IMG/VR virus record: IMGVR_UViG_3300041991_000132
Coordinates: 1 to 39,324 of that record
Length of the DNA: 39,324 bases
Reading direction: 5' to 3' (one strand)
Source: a virus
Under the pieces are notes generated by a model. The model was not told the origin of the DNA and searched no databases. It saw only the letters and a program-made list of their open reading frames with translations. This document shows, in pieces, positions 7,473 through 14,765 of the stretch (positions are counted from its first letter, which is position 1; the number at the start of each line of letters is the position of its first letter). A program made the translations under genes and the position numbers.

Positions 7473-7715
7473 ATGCTCAAGCGACGCATGCTCACTTTCG
7501 CCATCTCGATGATAGCGCTTGCATCGGCATCGGCCATGCCGCAGCTCAACGCATCGGGCAAGACCCTGCCTGATGCGAGCCGTAGCGGTGGCAAGCGCCG
7601 CCCTGTGCCGCGCCATCGGCACGGCATGCCGAAGGTGAAGCACAAGGCACGTCAAAAGCATCGCCTGGCTCGGCTTCGCCGCCGGCGTGCCCGCCTCAAC
7701 CAGGGGAGGCACTGA
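7473..7715 (+). CDS. small secreted, strongly basic protein
   Basis: This 80-residue protein has an evident signal peptide (MLKRRMLTFAISMIALASASA, cleavage near residue 21). The mature part is extremely rich in Arg, Lys and His, with RHRHG near residues 47-51 and RLRRRRARL near residue 70. No family is recognised. After export it would be a polycationic periplasmic peptide of about 59 residues that could bind nucleic acid, LPS or peptidoglycan. The start lies 3 bases after the previous stop. Small early phage genes with signal peptides are uncommon. Confidence 0.6.
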   Translation: MLKRRMLTFAISMIALASASAMPQLNASGKTLPDASRSGGKRRPVPRHRHGMPKVKHKARQKHRLARLRRRRARLNQGRH

Positions 7716-7718
7716 GCC

Positions 7719-7937
7719 ATGCGGCATTACGGCTTCAACTGCCACGGCAAGGTTGTGCCGGGCCCAGAGATCCCCGACAGCCTGCTGCCGCCCTGCCTGG
7801 CCAGTGCGCAGCAGGAGCCCGATGGCGACAACGACGAGCTGCCGCCCTGGCTGGGCGAGCGCATGCGCGACACGACTCACGACATTCACCGCGCCGCCGC
7901 TGAGGCGGCGCAAGACTCCCAGGACCACGCCGAATGA
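7719..7937 (+). CDS. small hypothetical protein
   Basis: This 72-residue acidic protein (MRHYGFNCHGK...) has a proline-rich centre (LPPW motif) and an Ala/Asp/Glu-rich C-terminal helix. It has no recognised domain. It starts 3 bases after one gene and overlaps the next by 4 bases, so it is a normal member of the early operon. Confidence 0.6.
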   Translation: MRHYGFNCHGKVVPGPEIPDSLLPPCLASAQQEPDGDNDELPPWLGERMRDTTHDIHRAAAEAAQDSQDHAE

Positions 7938-8554
7938 ACGCACACGCACACACCATCCCCGCCGGACACCGGCAAGACGCCAAGGGCCGTCTGGTGCCCG
8001 AGAGCCAGATCAAGCCCATCGACCTCACGCGCGACGAGCTGGTACGCGAGCTGTTCGCCAAGGCTGAGGCGGTGCACCAGGTGCTGGCTGAGTTCAAGCG
8101 GGCCACCTTCGCCGATATCGAGGCGTTCGTGGATCTGAGTGCCAACGAATACGGCGTCAGCCTCGGCGGCGACAAGGGCAACGTGCAGCTGCTCAGCTTC
8201 GACGGCGAGTTGCGCATCCAGCGTGCGATCGCGGAGCGCATCGTGTTCGACGAGCGCCTGCAGGCAGCGAAGAAACTGATCGACGAATGCCTGCACGAGT
8301 GGACCCTCGACGCCCGCCCGGAGATCGCCCTGCTGGTGCAGGACGCGTTCCGCGTCGACAGCGCCGGAAACATCCGCACCGGCAACGTGCTGGCCCTCAA
8401 GCGCCTGGCGATCGAGGACGAGCGATGGCTGCGTGCGATGGAGGCCATTGGCGATGCCGTCCAGGTGGTCGGCTCCAAGAGCTATATCCGCTTTCACCGT
8501 CGCCAGGCCAATGGCAGCTACCAGGCGCTGAGCCTGGATCTTTCGGGGGTGTAA
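7934..8554 (+). CDS. DUF3164 family protein
   Basis: This 206-residue protein matches DUF3164, an early protein conserved in Mu-like phages. Characteristic parts are GHRQDAKGRLVPESQIKPID near the N-terminus, EYGVSLGGDKGNVQLLSFDG in the middle and KSYIRFHRR near the C-terminus. Its biochemical function is unknown; constant linkage to A, B and GemA suggests a replication or regulatory accessory role. ATGA overlap with the preceding gene indicates translational coupling. Confidence 0.88.
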   Translation: MNAHAHTIPAGHRQDAKGRLVPESQIKPIDLTRDELVRELFAKAEAVHQVLAEFKRATFADIEAFVDLSANEYGVSLGGDKGNVQLLSFDGELRIQRAIAERIVFDERLQAAKKLIDECLHEWTLDARPEIALLVQDAFRVDSAGNIRTGNVLALKRLAIEDERWLRAMEAIGDAVQVVGSKSYIRFHRRQANGSYQALSLDLSGV

Positions 8555-8556
8555 GC

Positions 8557-8976
8557 ATGATCACCCTGCAGATCAACACCGCCGGCAGCTGGAAGCACAT
8601 GCTGCAGTTCGAGCCGGCGCGCCGCACCGAGATCCTGCAAGCACTCGGCGTGTTCGCCGGCGTGCTCGGTGACACCACCCGCTGGTGCTTGCTGCACCAG
8701 GACGGCACCCGCGAATGGCTGCGCGAACCGCTCAGCCAGTGGAGCCCGATCACCGGTGCCGAACCCAAGCTGCTGGAGGACGTCATGGTCAGCGTGTTCG
8801 CACCGGGCGACGATCATCCGGTGGTGTTCATGGCCTACCGCAAGACGGACGGCGAGTTCTACATCAGCGGTACCTGCGACCAGGTGGTGCGTGGCGTCTA
8901 TGCCTATGCGCCGATCATCGACGCTGCACCGGCGCCGAACATGCAGCCGCTGCACGCGGCGAAGGCGGCGGCATGA
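8557..8976 (+). CDS. hypothetical early protein
   Basis: This 139-residue protein starts at ATG 8557, two bases after the DUF3164 stop. It is mostly alpha/beta, with SWKHMLQFEPARR near the start and several Trp residues. No domain is recognised. Its stop overlaps the next ATG (ATGA). The longer open frame upstream runs through the DUF3164 gene and is not real. Confidence 0.65.
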   Translation: MITLQINTAGSWKHMLQFEPARRTEILQALGVFAGVLGDTTRWCLLHQDGTREWLREPLSQWSPITGAEPKLLEDVMVSVFAPGDDHPVVFMAYRKTDGEFYISGTCDQVVRGVYAYAPIIDAAPAPNMQPLHAAKAAA

Positions 8977-9185
8977 GCTTTTGCCCAACAGAAAGGCCGC
9001 TGGCAGTGCGCTCGGTACGTACGCTGGATCGCGTTGCGAAGCTCCTGGAATCGATCGAAAACGAATGGTCGGACGTCGACGAGTACCTCCGCGGCCAGTT
9101 TGAGGATCAGCGCCGCTTGATCGACGCACTAAAGGCCGATGTGGTCGAGACGTATCCGGGCCGCAAAAAAAAGGCCGCGGCATGA
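8973..9185 (+). CDS. small hypothetical protein, coiled-coil-like
   Basis: This 70-residue product starts in an ATGA overlap and ends in an ATGA overlap. A central helix (VRTLDRVAKLLESIENEW) and a basic tail (GRKKKAAA) suggest a small helical, perhaps nucleic-acid-associated protein. It has no recognised family. Confidence 0.6.
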   Translation: MSFCPTERPLAVRSVRTLDRVAKLLESIENEWSDVDEYLRGQFEDQRRLIDALKADVVETYPGRKKKAAA

Positions 9186-9319
9186 AAGCCGGCCTCCTCT
9201 TCCGCCTCGGCAGCTGCTGGATCGGCGCGCACTGGTCGAGCCAGCACAAGCGCCTGTGCATCAACCTGATTCCGTGTGTGACGGTCTGGATCGTCGCGCG
9301 CGGTGGTGATGCACCGTGA
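9182..9319 (+). CDS. short conserved phage protein
   Basis: This 45-residue product has a WIGAHWSSQHKRLCINLIPC core. I recognise it as a short conserved protein of Mu-like and other temperate phages, typically containing HYSPYNKR..CINLIPCVTIW. Its function is unknown. It is coupled on both sides: ATGA with the previous gene and GTGA with the next. Confidence 0.6.
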   Translation: MKAGLLFRLGSCWIGAHWSSQHKRLCINLIPCVTVWIVARGGDAP

Positions 9320-9471
9320 ACCGCCGCCGCAGCGACCAGCCATCTGACCTTGACGGCCTGTGCATGGTCGGCTGGTGCTGGGTCGCCTACCTCGCCTTTG
9401 TGGCGCTATGCGTCTTCGCGGCCACGCCAGCTGGCCATGCACTGCTTGTCACTATCTGGAGCCACCCATGA
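9316..9471 (+). CDS. small membrane protein
   Basis: This 51-residue product is read from GTG at 9316, overlapping the previous stop. One hydrophobic segment at about residues 17-45 (WCWVAYLAFVALCVFAATPA) predicts a single transmembrane helix. The stop overlaps the ATG at 9468. Function is unknown. Confidence 0.5.
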   Translation: MNRRRSDQPSDLDGLCMVGWCWVAYLAFVALCVFAATPAGHALLVTIWSHP

Positions 9472-9677
9472 TCCGCGATCCCCGTATCAACCCGCAGCAG
9501 GGCGACCGCGTCACCGTCGCCGGCGAAACCCGCGAAGTCGAGACCATTAACGGCGAGCGCGTGATCTACAGCTGGCCCGGCAAGGTGGCCGTGCGCACCA
9601 TATACATCGACGCCTGGCGGGCCTGGGCGGCAAGCGCCTCGGTCTTCAACGTCGCCGAACTGTCCGAGGCCGCGTAA
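9468..9677 (+). CDS. small beta-rich hypothetical protein
   Basis: This 69-residue protein begins MIRDPRINPQQGDRVTV. The alternating beta pattern, with GD..TV..ETREVE and VIYSWPG, resembles a small KOW/SH3-like barrel. It starts in ATGA overlap and its TAA overlaps the next ATG by one base. It is a member of the early operon with unknown role. Confidence 0.62.
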   Translation: MIRDPRINPQQGDRVTVAGETREVETINGERVIYSWPGKVAVRTIYIDAWRAWAASASVFNVAELSEAA

Positions 9678-9898
9678 TGGGCCGGCACGTAGGACGCCCA
9701 GCCGGCAGTCAGCGGCAACGCGCGATGCGATTCGCATTGTGGGCGCGCGCGCAGCCGAAGGTGCCAACGCCCGAGCAGATTGCCCAGGTGCTGGATGTCT
9801 GCCTGGCGCAAGCGCGCGCATGGCGTACCGACTGGCTGAATGCCGTCAATCCAACCCAGTCGTTGCCAGGAGAACACCATGCCCAACCCCATCAGTAA
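9677..9898 (+). CDS. small HTH-like hypothetical protein
   Basis: This 73-residue basic protein has a stretch at about 22-50 (WARAQPKVPTPEQIAQVLD, then AQARAWRTDWLNA) that suggests an HTH of the kind used by small phage regulators. It overlaps the GemA start by 20 bases, so its extreme C-terminus may not be conserved. No family is recognised with certainty. Confidence 0.5.
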   Translation: MGRHVGRPAGSQRQRAMRFALWARAQPKVPTPEQIAQVLDVCLAQARAWRTDWLNAVNPTQSLPGEHHAQPHQ

Positions 9899-10328
9899 AC
9901 CGTCAGCCCAGCGCAACCGCGAGTTGGCTGCCATCCACGTGCTAGCCAGCAAGAAGCTGCACCTGGACCGGGACACCTATGTGGCACTGCTGCAGCGCGT
10001 GGGCAACGTGGCCAGCAGCGCTGACCTCGACCATCAGGGCCGAGCCAAGGTATTGGACGAGTTGCGCCGCCTGGCTGGCGAAGGCCAACGGCAGATGCGC
10101 AATGCGGTGAACATGCCCGATGCACCGCAGAACGTGCGCGAGGAGATCGCCGGCATGGTAGGCAAGGTCGGCGCCATCCTCGCCGAGACCGACAAGAGCT
10201 GGAACTACGCCCACGGAACCGCCAAGCGCATGTTCAAGGTGCAACGCGTGGAGTGGCTGCGCGCCGACCAGTTTCACCGGCTGGTGGCGGCGCTGCAGAT
10301 GAGTGCCAATCGAAAGAGGGGAAAGTGA
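9879..10328 (+). CDS. gemA: GemA-like regulatory protein (DUF1018)
   Basis: This 149-residue protein matches the Mu GemA/gp16 family. It has RELAAIHVLASKKLHLDRDTY at about 10-30, a central helical part and a C-terminal WNYAHGTAKRMF motif at about 107-118. Mu GemA modulates host gene expression and DNA supercoiling early in infection. ATG at 9879 has CCAGGAGA upstream. The final stop overlaps the next ATG. Confidence 0.92.
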   Translation: MPNPISKPSAQRNRELAAIHVLASKKLHLDRDTYVALLQRVGNVASSADLDHQGRAKVLDELRRLAGEGQRQMRNAVNMPDAPQNVREEIAGMVGKVGAILAETDKSWNYAHGTAKRMFKVQRVEWLRADQFHRLVAALQMSANRKRGK

Positions 10329-10612
10329 TGGCCAATAAGCTGAAAAATGAGCCGATGTGCGTGGTGAAGATCGGCTACTACACCCATCTAATGCCGGCGA
10401 CTGCGGGTATGAAGGTGGTGCAGCTGCTCGCCCAGGCCGTGGAGTGCGAAGAGCACTACGAAGACGCAGGCTACGTCTATGAAGCCGGTGACGAGGTGAA
10501 CGTGTCCTATCGGAATGTTCGCTCCGGACAAATCAGGATGCCGCAGGGCACAACTAAACCATCGCCGCGACGTCTGCCGAAACTTCCCCTGCAGTTGGGA
10601 CTCGACGACTGA
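10328..10612 (+). CDS. hypothetical protein
   Basis: This 94-residue protein starts at ATG 10328, overlapping the GemA stop by one base. The N-terminal half looks alpha/beta (VVKIGYYTHLMPATAGMKVV), followed by an acidic region and a basic tail ending LPLQLGLDD. Its layout resembles small early phage proteins of unknown function. No domain is assigned. Confidence 0.6.
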   Translation: MANKLKNEPMCVVKIGYYTHLMPATAGMKVVQLLAQAVECEEHYEDAGYVYEAGDEVNVSYRNVRSGQIRMPQGTTKPSPRRLPKLPLQLGLDD

Positions 10613-10812
10613 TGCCACTACATGAAGAAGAGGTCGAGCAGCGCCGTCTGCGCTGGCACCAGCTGTGGCTGCGGCGCTTTATCGACGAGGTGTCGCTGCT
10701 GCGACCCCGCGACCAGGGACGCGTGCATGAGCTGCTCAAACGCGCCTATTACGCCGGCACCAACGATGAGCGCCGCAAACATGAACCGACGCAGCTGGGA
10801 GGGTGTGACTGA
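10612..10812 (+). CDS. small charged hypothetical protein
   Basis: This 66-residue protein is highly charged (EEEVEQRRLRWHQLWLRRF), probably two amphipathic helices. It has one-base stop/start overlaps on both sides. No family is recognised. Confidence 0.58.
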   Translation: MPLHEEEVEQRRLRWHQLWLRRFIDEVSLLRPRDQGRVHELLKRAYYAGTNDERRKHEPTQLGGCD

Positions 10813-11012
10813 TGAACGATGAAGAGATCGAAGCCGCGCACATCGCTAAGGTCAAGTCGCGCGAGTGGCGCGTGATCGGTAACAAGCATCGCCGACGCAA
10901 GCTGCGAAAGCGTGGTGAGGCCGTGCGCTGGTCGCGCTTTGTCGGCTGGTTCTGGATACCCGGCAAGCCAGACTTCGGCTACTTCACCGACTACAAGGGG
11001 AATCGACTATGA
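10812..11012 (+). CDS. small basic hypothetical protein
   Basis: This 66-residue product has a very basic middle (KHRRRKLRKRG, about residues 25-35) and an aromatic C-terminal part (RFVGWFWIPGKPDFGYF). The composition suggests nucleic-acid binding or membrane-surface association. It is coupled to the genes on either side by short overlaps. Confidence 0.58.
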   Translation: MNDEEIEAAHIAKVKSREWRVIGNKHRRRKLRKRGEAVRWSRFVGWFWIPGKPDFGYFTDYKGNRL

Positions 11013-11374
11013 GCACGGAAGACCGCGACGACAACGTGCGCGTGCTTAAAATCGCCGGCGAGCTCCCTGATTGCCCCGTAACCATCAAGCACCAACCCTT
11101 TGGCTTCTGTAATCACGCATCGCTGGTGATCGACGAACACGAAAGGGAGATTCGCTGCGCCAAATGCAATGCCGCGCTCGATCCGTTCGATTACCTCCAT
11201 AAGAACGGCGCGCAGATCCAGAGCGCATGGCGGAATTACAAGTTCGTGCGTAACCGTATCGATGAGCTCAACGTCAGCGTGGACAAGCTGCGCGCTGAAG
11301 AAAAGCGCCTCAAGGCTTCGGTGCGGCGCCTGCAAGCCAAGCCCGGCGTCACCCTCAACACCAGGGGCGACTGA
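11009..11374 (+). CDS. zinc-ribbon and coiled-coil phage protein
   Basis: This 121-residue protein has a putative metal site formed by C34 and H36 (FGFCNHA) and C50/C53 (RCAKC). A long heptad-like helix follows at about 82-112 (VRNRIDELNVSVDKLRAEEK...). I recognise the layout, ELPDC..TIKHQPFGFC...IDEHEREI.C..C...LDPF, as a conserved phage protein of unknown function. It may be a small DNA- or RNA-binding dimer. Confidence 0.72.
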   Translation: MSTEDRDDNVRVLKIAGELPDCPVTIKHQPFGFCNHASLVIDEHEREIRCAKCNAALDPFDYLHKNGAQIQSAWRNYKFVRNRIDELNVSVDKLRAEEKRLKASVRRLQAKPGVTLNTRGD

Positions 11375-11376
11375 CC

Positions 11377-11967
11377 ATGCACGTCACCTGCCCGAGCTGC
11401 AACGACAGCTTCCCGATCGTCGCCGGCTTCCTGGAACCGGACGGCAAGCGCTTCGGCATGCTGCTGGCCGGCATGGAGCCGGCGCTGGGACGCGCGGTGG
11501 TGGAGTACCTTGCGCTGTTCACCCCGGCCAAGCAGAAGCTGCGCCTGGTCAAGGCGGTGAAGCTGGTGGCCGCGCTGGACGCCCTGGTGCGCGAGGGCAC
11601 GGTGTGCCGCGACGAGCGCGGCGGCGTGCGCCGGCCGGCATCGAGCGCGCACTGGGTCGCCGGCATCGAGCAGATGCTGGAGCAGCGCGCCAAGCTCACC
11701 CTGCCGCTGGGCAACCACCACTACCTGCGCGCCATCGTCTACGGCATCGCCGACCAGGCTGATGCCGCGGGTGAGCGTGCGCGCGAGGCCTCCATACGTA
11801 CAGGTCATCGCCCGGTCGGGCCAAGCCCACCGAGCGTGGCGGCGGATCCGCTGAAAGAGCAGCTGCTCTATGTCGACAAAATGCACGAATACGGCAGGCT
11901 CAACGATGAAGAGTGGGATGCCGAGCGCGCTAAAGCCTTTGCCAAATACGGAAAAGCAACCGCGTGA
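11377..11967 (+). CDS. hypothetical protein with N-terminal CxxC
   Basis: This 196-residue protein starts two bases after the previous stop. Its N-terminus has CPSC (residues 5-8), half of a zinc-ribbon. A helical region of about 130 residues follows, then a charged C-terminal segment (LNDEEWDAERAKAFAKYG). It lies immediately before the Mor/C gene, where Mu-like phages often have an uncharacterised protein of this type. It ends in a GTGA overlap with that gene. Confidence 0.65.
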   Translation: MHVTCPSCNDSFPIVAGFLEPDGKRFGMLLAGMEPALGRAVVEYLALFTPAKQKLRLVKAVKLVAALDALVREGTVCRDERGGVRRPASSAHWVAGIEQMLEQRAKLTLPLGNHHYLRAIVYGIADQADAAGERAREASIRTGHRPVGPSPPSVAADPLKEQLLYVDKMHEYGRLNDEEWDAERAKAFAKYGKATA

Positions 11968-12368
11968 ACGCGCAGCTGCACATGGTCGATGCGGGCGACC
12001 TGCCGCCTCGCCTGGCTGAGCTGGCCCAGGTGATCGGTCTGCCGGCCACGCTGCGCCTGGTGGAGGCACGCGGCGGCACGCGCATCTATGTGCCCGAGCA
12101 GGCCACACCCGACCACTGGCTGGTACCGCTGATCGGTCTGCCGGCGCTGCAGCAGCTGGTGGGCGTGCATGCCCGCGAATATCTCGAACTCGATCGCGCT
12201 GCCGCCGCGCTGCGCGCCGCCCGCGATCGCCACATCGTGGCCCAGGTGCGCGCAGGTGCATCCACGGCAACAATCGCGCTACAGTGCGCCCTCACGCAGC
12301 GGCAAGTGTTCAATATCCTTGCCCGCGCTGACACCGACGCCGTCGACGAGCCGGACCTGTTTCGGTAG
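11964..12368 (+). CDS. mor: Mor/C-family middle/late transcription activator
   Basis: This 134-residue protein activates phage promoters that lack a good -35 by binding a dyad as a dimer. The dimerisation part includes LPPRLAELAQVIGLPATLRLVEARGG at about 13-38, cited here as the LPPRLAEL and GLPATLRLVEARGGTRIYVP segments. The HTH is at about 90-122 (VRAGASTATIALQCALTQRQVF). It starts at GTG 11964 in GTGA overlap; ATG at 11982 is an alternative. It is the last gene before the lysis block and the only Mor/C member seen, so it may do the work of both Mor and C of Mu. Confidence 0.9.
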   Translation: MNAQLHMVDAGDLPPRLAELAQVIGLPATLRLVEARGGTRIYVPEQATPDHWLVPLIGLPALQQLVGVHAREYLELDRAAAALRAARDRHIVAQVRAGASTATIALQCALTQRQVFNILARADTDAVDEPDLFR

Positions 12369-12373
12369 GCGCA

Positions 12374-12418
12374 CTGAAGCGCTTCAGCCTGACCGCTTCG
12401 ACCCCCACTCCGTAGCCT
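12374..12418 (+). promoter_or_regulatory. candidate Mor/C-dependent promoter before the lysis genes
   Basis: A perfect 14-bp palindrome, CTGAAGCGCTTCAG (12374-12387), is followed by CCTGACCGC. The same arrangement with two base changes recurs at 21502-21524. A weak -10-like TAGCCT (12413-12418) starts 39 bases after the palindrome start, the same spacing as at the second site. There is no good -35. The dyad position fits activator-dependent Mu-type promoters. The rest of 12369-12504 holds a small hairpin (CGCATCG/CGATGCG near 12428-12443) and no gene. Confidence 0.6.
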
Positions 12419-12504
12419 GACACCTGGCGCATCGTTCGATGCGACTCCGCCGGGCTCGCTTAACCCCTTGGGCGCAGCCCGGCATCCTTTCAGGAGCCGG
12501 TGTC

Positions 12505-12792
12505 ATGTCGTTGAAAACCAACCTGCAGGACAAGCTGCGCGCGTGGCCGCTGCTGCTCCTGTTTGCGCTGTGTATCGTGCCCGTGCTGATCCTCGCGCCG
12601 ATGAAGCTGGGGCTGGCCCTGTGGGGCATCGCCAAGCTCGGCATGGGCGGCTACGCCGGCTACCACATCGACCGCGCCATCTTCCCGTATGCGCGGCCGC
12701 ACCAGCTCACCGGCATCGAGGCGGGCACGGCATGGAAGCGACGGGCGCTGATTGTGGCGGCGGCGATCATCGCTGCGGGGCTGCTGCCGTGA
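12505..12792 (+). CDS. putative holin
   Basis: This 95-residue membrane protein has hydrophobic segments at about 14-34 (WPLLLLFALCIVPVLILAP), 36-52 and 80-95. Between them lies a conserved-looking GYAGYHIDRAIFPYARPH, typical of the putative holin of Mu-like phages. CAGGAG lies upstream of ATG 12505. It is the first gene of the lysis block and overlaps the endolysin start. It should form membrane lesions that permit lysis; the role is assigned by family and position. Confidence 0.75.
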   Translation: MSLKTNLQDKLRAWPLLLLFALCIVPVLILAPMKLGLALWGIAKLGMGGYAGYHIDRAIFPYARPHQLTGIEAGTAWKRRALIVAAAIIAAGLLP

Positions 12793-13529
12793 TGCTTGCC
12801 ACAGTCTTTGCTGTGATCCTCATACTCAGGGGCGTGCTTTGGATCGCTGGGTCCATGACCGCGAAACCGGAAACCCTGTCGCCCGCTGTACGCGCGGTCA
12901 TTGGCACGGCGTTCTTGATTGCCGGCGTGGTGCTGATGTCGATGCGCACCGCTCACGCCACCGAGCCCAGCATCCCGCCTGCTGCGATCGCCTATCGCCT
13001 GACGCTGGAGCATGCGGCTGCTGATCGCTTCGGCCTCAATGCGCCGGTGGCGCGATTGGCCGCACAGATCCAGCAGGAGAGCGGCTGGAAGCCCAGGGCC
13101 GCCAGCGCCTATGCGCAGGGGCTGGCGCAGTTCACCCCGGCCACCGCGCGCTGGCTACCGGGCATCTGTCCCGATGTCGGCGCGCCGGATCCGTGGAACC
13201 CGCAATGGTCGGTGACCGCGCTGGTTTGCTACGACGCCTGGCTGCACGACAAGATCCACGCGCATGGCACCGCCCTGGCGGCCTGCGCGCATTGGGCCAT
13301 GACGCTGGCCGCCTACAACGGCGGGCTTGGATGGGTGCAGCGCGATCGCGCGCTGGCATCACGCGCGGGCCACCCACCGGACACCTGGTTCGGTAGCGTC
13401 GACCGCGTCAACGCCGGACGCAGCGCGGATGCCTGGGCCCAGAACCGCGCTTATCCGCGTCACATCCTGCTGACGCTTGAGCCGGCCTACCTGGCGGCCG
13501 GCTGGCCCGGTCAGCAGGCGTGTCCATGA
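12792..13529 (+). CDS. membrane-anchored lytic transglycosylase (endolysin)
   Basis: This 245-residue protein cleaves peptidoglycan glycan strands. Two N-terminal hydrophobic segments (about 3-20 and 33-52) are followed by an SLT/GH23-type domain from about 60. The catalytic Glu is probably E96 in QIQQESGWKP. GLAQFTPATARW (110-121) and an AAYNGGLGW motif further on are also typical. In related phages the N-terminal membrane part is sometimes a separate small gene. Here it is fused, or translation of the enzyme begins internally near residue 49 (MSMRTAHA), where a signal-like segment ends. Confidence 0.88.
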   Translation: MLATVFAVILILRGVLWIAGSMTAKPETLSPAVRAVIGTAFLIAGVVLMSMRTAHATEPSIPPAAIAYRLTLEHAAADRFGLNAPVARLAAQIQQESGWKPRAASAYAQGLAQFTPATARWLPGICPDVGAPDPWNPQWSVTALVCYDAWLHDKIHAHGTALAACAHWAMTLAAYNGGLGWVQRDRALASRAGHPPDTWFGSVDRVNAGRSADAWAQNRAYPRHILLTLEPAYLAAGWPGQQACP

Positions 13530-13951
13530 AAACCCTGATTCTGGACGTGCTGATTCTGCTGGCCGTCGCTGCGTGCGGTGCACTGGCCACCGGCTGGGTG
13601 ATGCAGCACCACCAGGACACCAAGGTCACCGCGTCGTCGGTCGACCTCAGCAAGTGCACCGAGTCGGCTGCAGCCAGCACGGCCGTGCTGGCCAGGGTCA
13701 AGTCGGACGACGCCGCGCAGATTGCGCAGCTCAATCTGCAAGACCAGCTGAACAAAACCGCGCTGGCCAAGCGTGATGCAACGATCAACCAACTGCGCGA
13801 GCGGGCACAAGCTGCCAGCCGTGCCATCGAGGAGATGCCCCATGCGCACCCGGACTGCGTTGCACTGGCTCGCATGCCTGTGTGTCCTACCGTTGCTGGC
13901 GAGCTGTGGCCAGACCAGGCCGACCGTCGTCACCCGCACCCAGCTCATTGA
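13526..13951 (+). CDS. Rz: Rz-like inner-membrane spanin
   Basis: This 141-residue protein has an N-terminal transmembrane helix (about 5-27, LDVLILLAVAACGALATGW). A periplasmic helical part at about 40-110 is rich in Ala, Lys and Gln, with NQLRERAQAASRAIEE. This is the Rz/i-spanin layout. ATG at 13526 overlaps the endolysin stop (ATGA); a GTG two codons earlier is also possible. The last 110 bases also encode the start of the Rz1-like lipoprotein in another frame. Confidence 0.82.
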   Translation: MKTLILDVLILLAVAACGALATGWVMQHHQDTKVTASSVDLSKCTESAAASTAVLARVKSDDAAQIAQLNLQDQLNKTALAKRDATINQLRERAQAASRAIEEMPHAHPDCVALARMPVCPTVAGELWPDQADRRHPHPAH

Positions 13952-14192
13952 GCACCCAGTGGTGCGCTATCGACCGATGCCACCGGCACTCACTTACGAG
14001 CTAACTGGACCACCGACCCCTGCAGCTCATTGCACCGATGCACAAGGCAAGCTGGCTGTATGCGCGCTCACCGCGCTGGCAACCATTCCGCTCTGGCGCG
14101 GTGTGGTGGATCGATGCAATGCCGACCGCAAGAGCGTCGCGACGCTTGGCATGCCGGCATCTGCAGCCAGCGCTGGGACCCCGCATGATTGA
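13842..14192 (+). CDS. Rz1: Rz1-like outer-membrane spanin lipoprotein
   Basis: This 116-residue protein is encoded partly inside Rz in a shifted frame (overlap 13842-13951), the classical Rz/Rz1 arrangement. Signal sequence MRTRTALHWLACLCVLPLLASC ends in an LASC lipobox at about residues 19-22. The mature part contains proline-rich YRPMPPALTYELTGPPTP, typical of Rz1. It is longer than lambda Rz1 because a second segment with two more Cys residues follows. It should bridge to Rz and fuse the membranes at lysis. Confidence 0.8.
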   Translation: MRTRTALHWLACLCVLPLLASCGQTRPTVVTRTQLIEHPVVRYRPMPPALTYELTGPPTPAAHCTDAQGKLAVCALTALATIPLWRGVVDRCNADRKSVATLGMPASAASAGTPHD

Positions 14193-14418
14193 TGAGATCG
14201 ACCGCGCCAGCGAGCTGAGTGAGCGTGAGCGCAGCGACGTCGTAGCGCAGCGCGTGACCAACGTGGCCGAGTCGTTACCGGCACGAACGCACTGCAGCAT
14301 ATGTGCCCTCCCGATTGAGTCGGGACGGCTGCTGGTGTTGCCATTCACTCAGTGCTGCGCCGAGTGCGCGCGCGAGGCGGCGGCATACCAGCGCACGCAG
14401 ACAGGGAGGTTCCCGTGA
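14185..14418 (+). CDS. TraR/DksA-family C4 zinc-finger protein
   Basis: This 77-residue protein has an N-terminal helix (about 1-30) and a CSIC...CAEC zinc finger (C37, C40, C58, C61), the TraR/DksA C4 pattern. Small TraR-like phage proteins act on RNA polymerase through its secondary channel without ppGpp. Its place between the lysis genes and DUF2730 matches many Mu-like phages. It overlaps the Rz1-like stop by 8 bases. Confidence 0.85.
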   Translation: MIDEIDRASELSERERSDVVAQRVTNVAESLPARTHCSICALPIESGRLLVLPFTQCCAECAREAAAYQRTQTGRFP

Positions 14419-14765
14419 TCCAGCTTTCATTCGCCACCGCGATCACGCTGATCGTGGCCATCGTGACGATGATCTTCGCCTTCGGCCGGATTCTGATGGT
14501 GCAGTTCGAGAAGCGCATGGCCGAGAAGTTCAACGCCCAGGCCGAGCTGCGCGCTACCGAAAAGGAGAGCAGCAGCACACGTATGGCCAAGCTGGAAAAC
14601 GACATGGGCGGCCTGATCCGGCGGGTGGAAACCCTCAGCGTGAAGCTGCCGCTGGAATACGTCCGGCGCGAGGACTGGATCCGATTCAGCACCACCATCG
14701 ACACCAAGCTCGACCGCCTGGCCGAGCTGGTGCACCAACGATTCAACGCAGGAAACGAGACGTGA
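14415..14765 (+). CDS. DUF2730 family protein (Mu gp25-like)
   Basis: This 116-residue protein starts at GTG 14415, in GTGA overlap. An N-terminal transmembrane helix (about 5-27, FATAITLIVAIVTMIFAFG) is followed by a long coiled coil with two stretches, about 30-80 and 95-112. The layout and position are those of DUF2730/Mu gp25. Its exact role is unknown. Confidence 0.82.
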   Translation: MIQLSFATAITLIVAIVTMIFAFGRILMVQFEKRMAEKFNAQAELRATEKESSSTRMAKLENDMGGLIRRVETLSVKLPLEYVRREDWIRFSTTIDTKLDRLAELVHQRFNAGNET

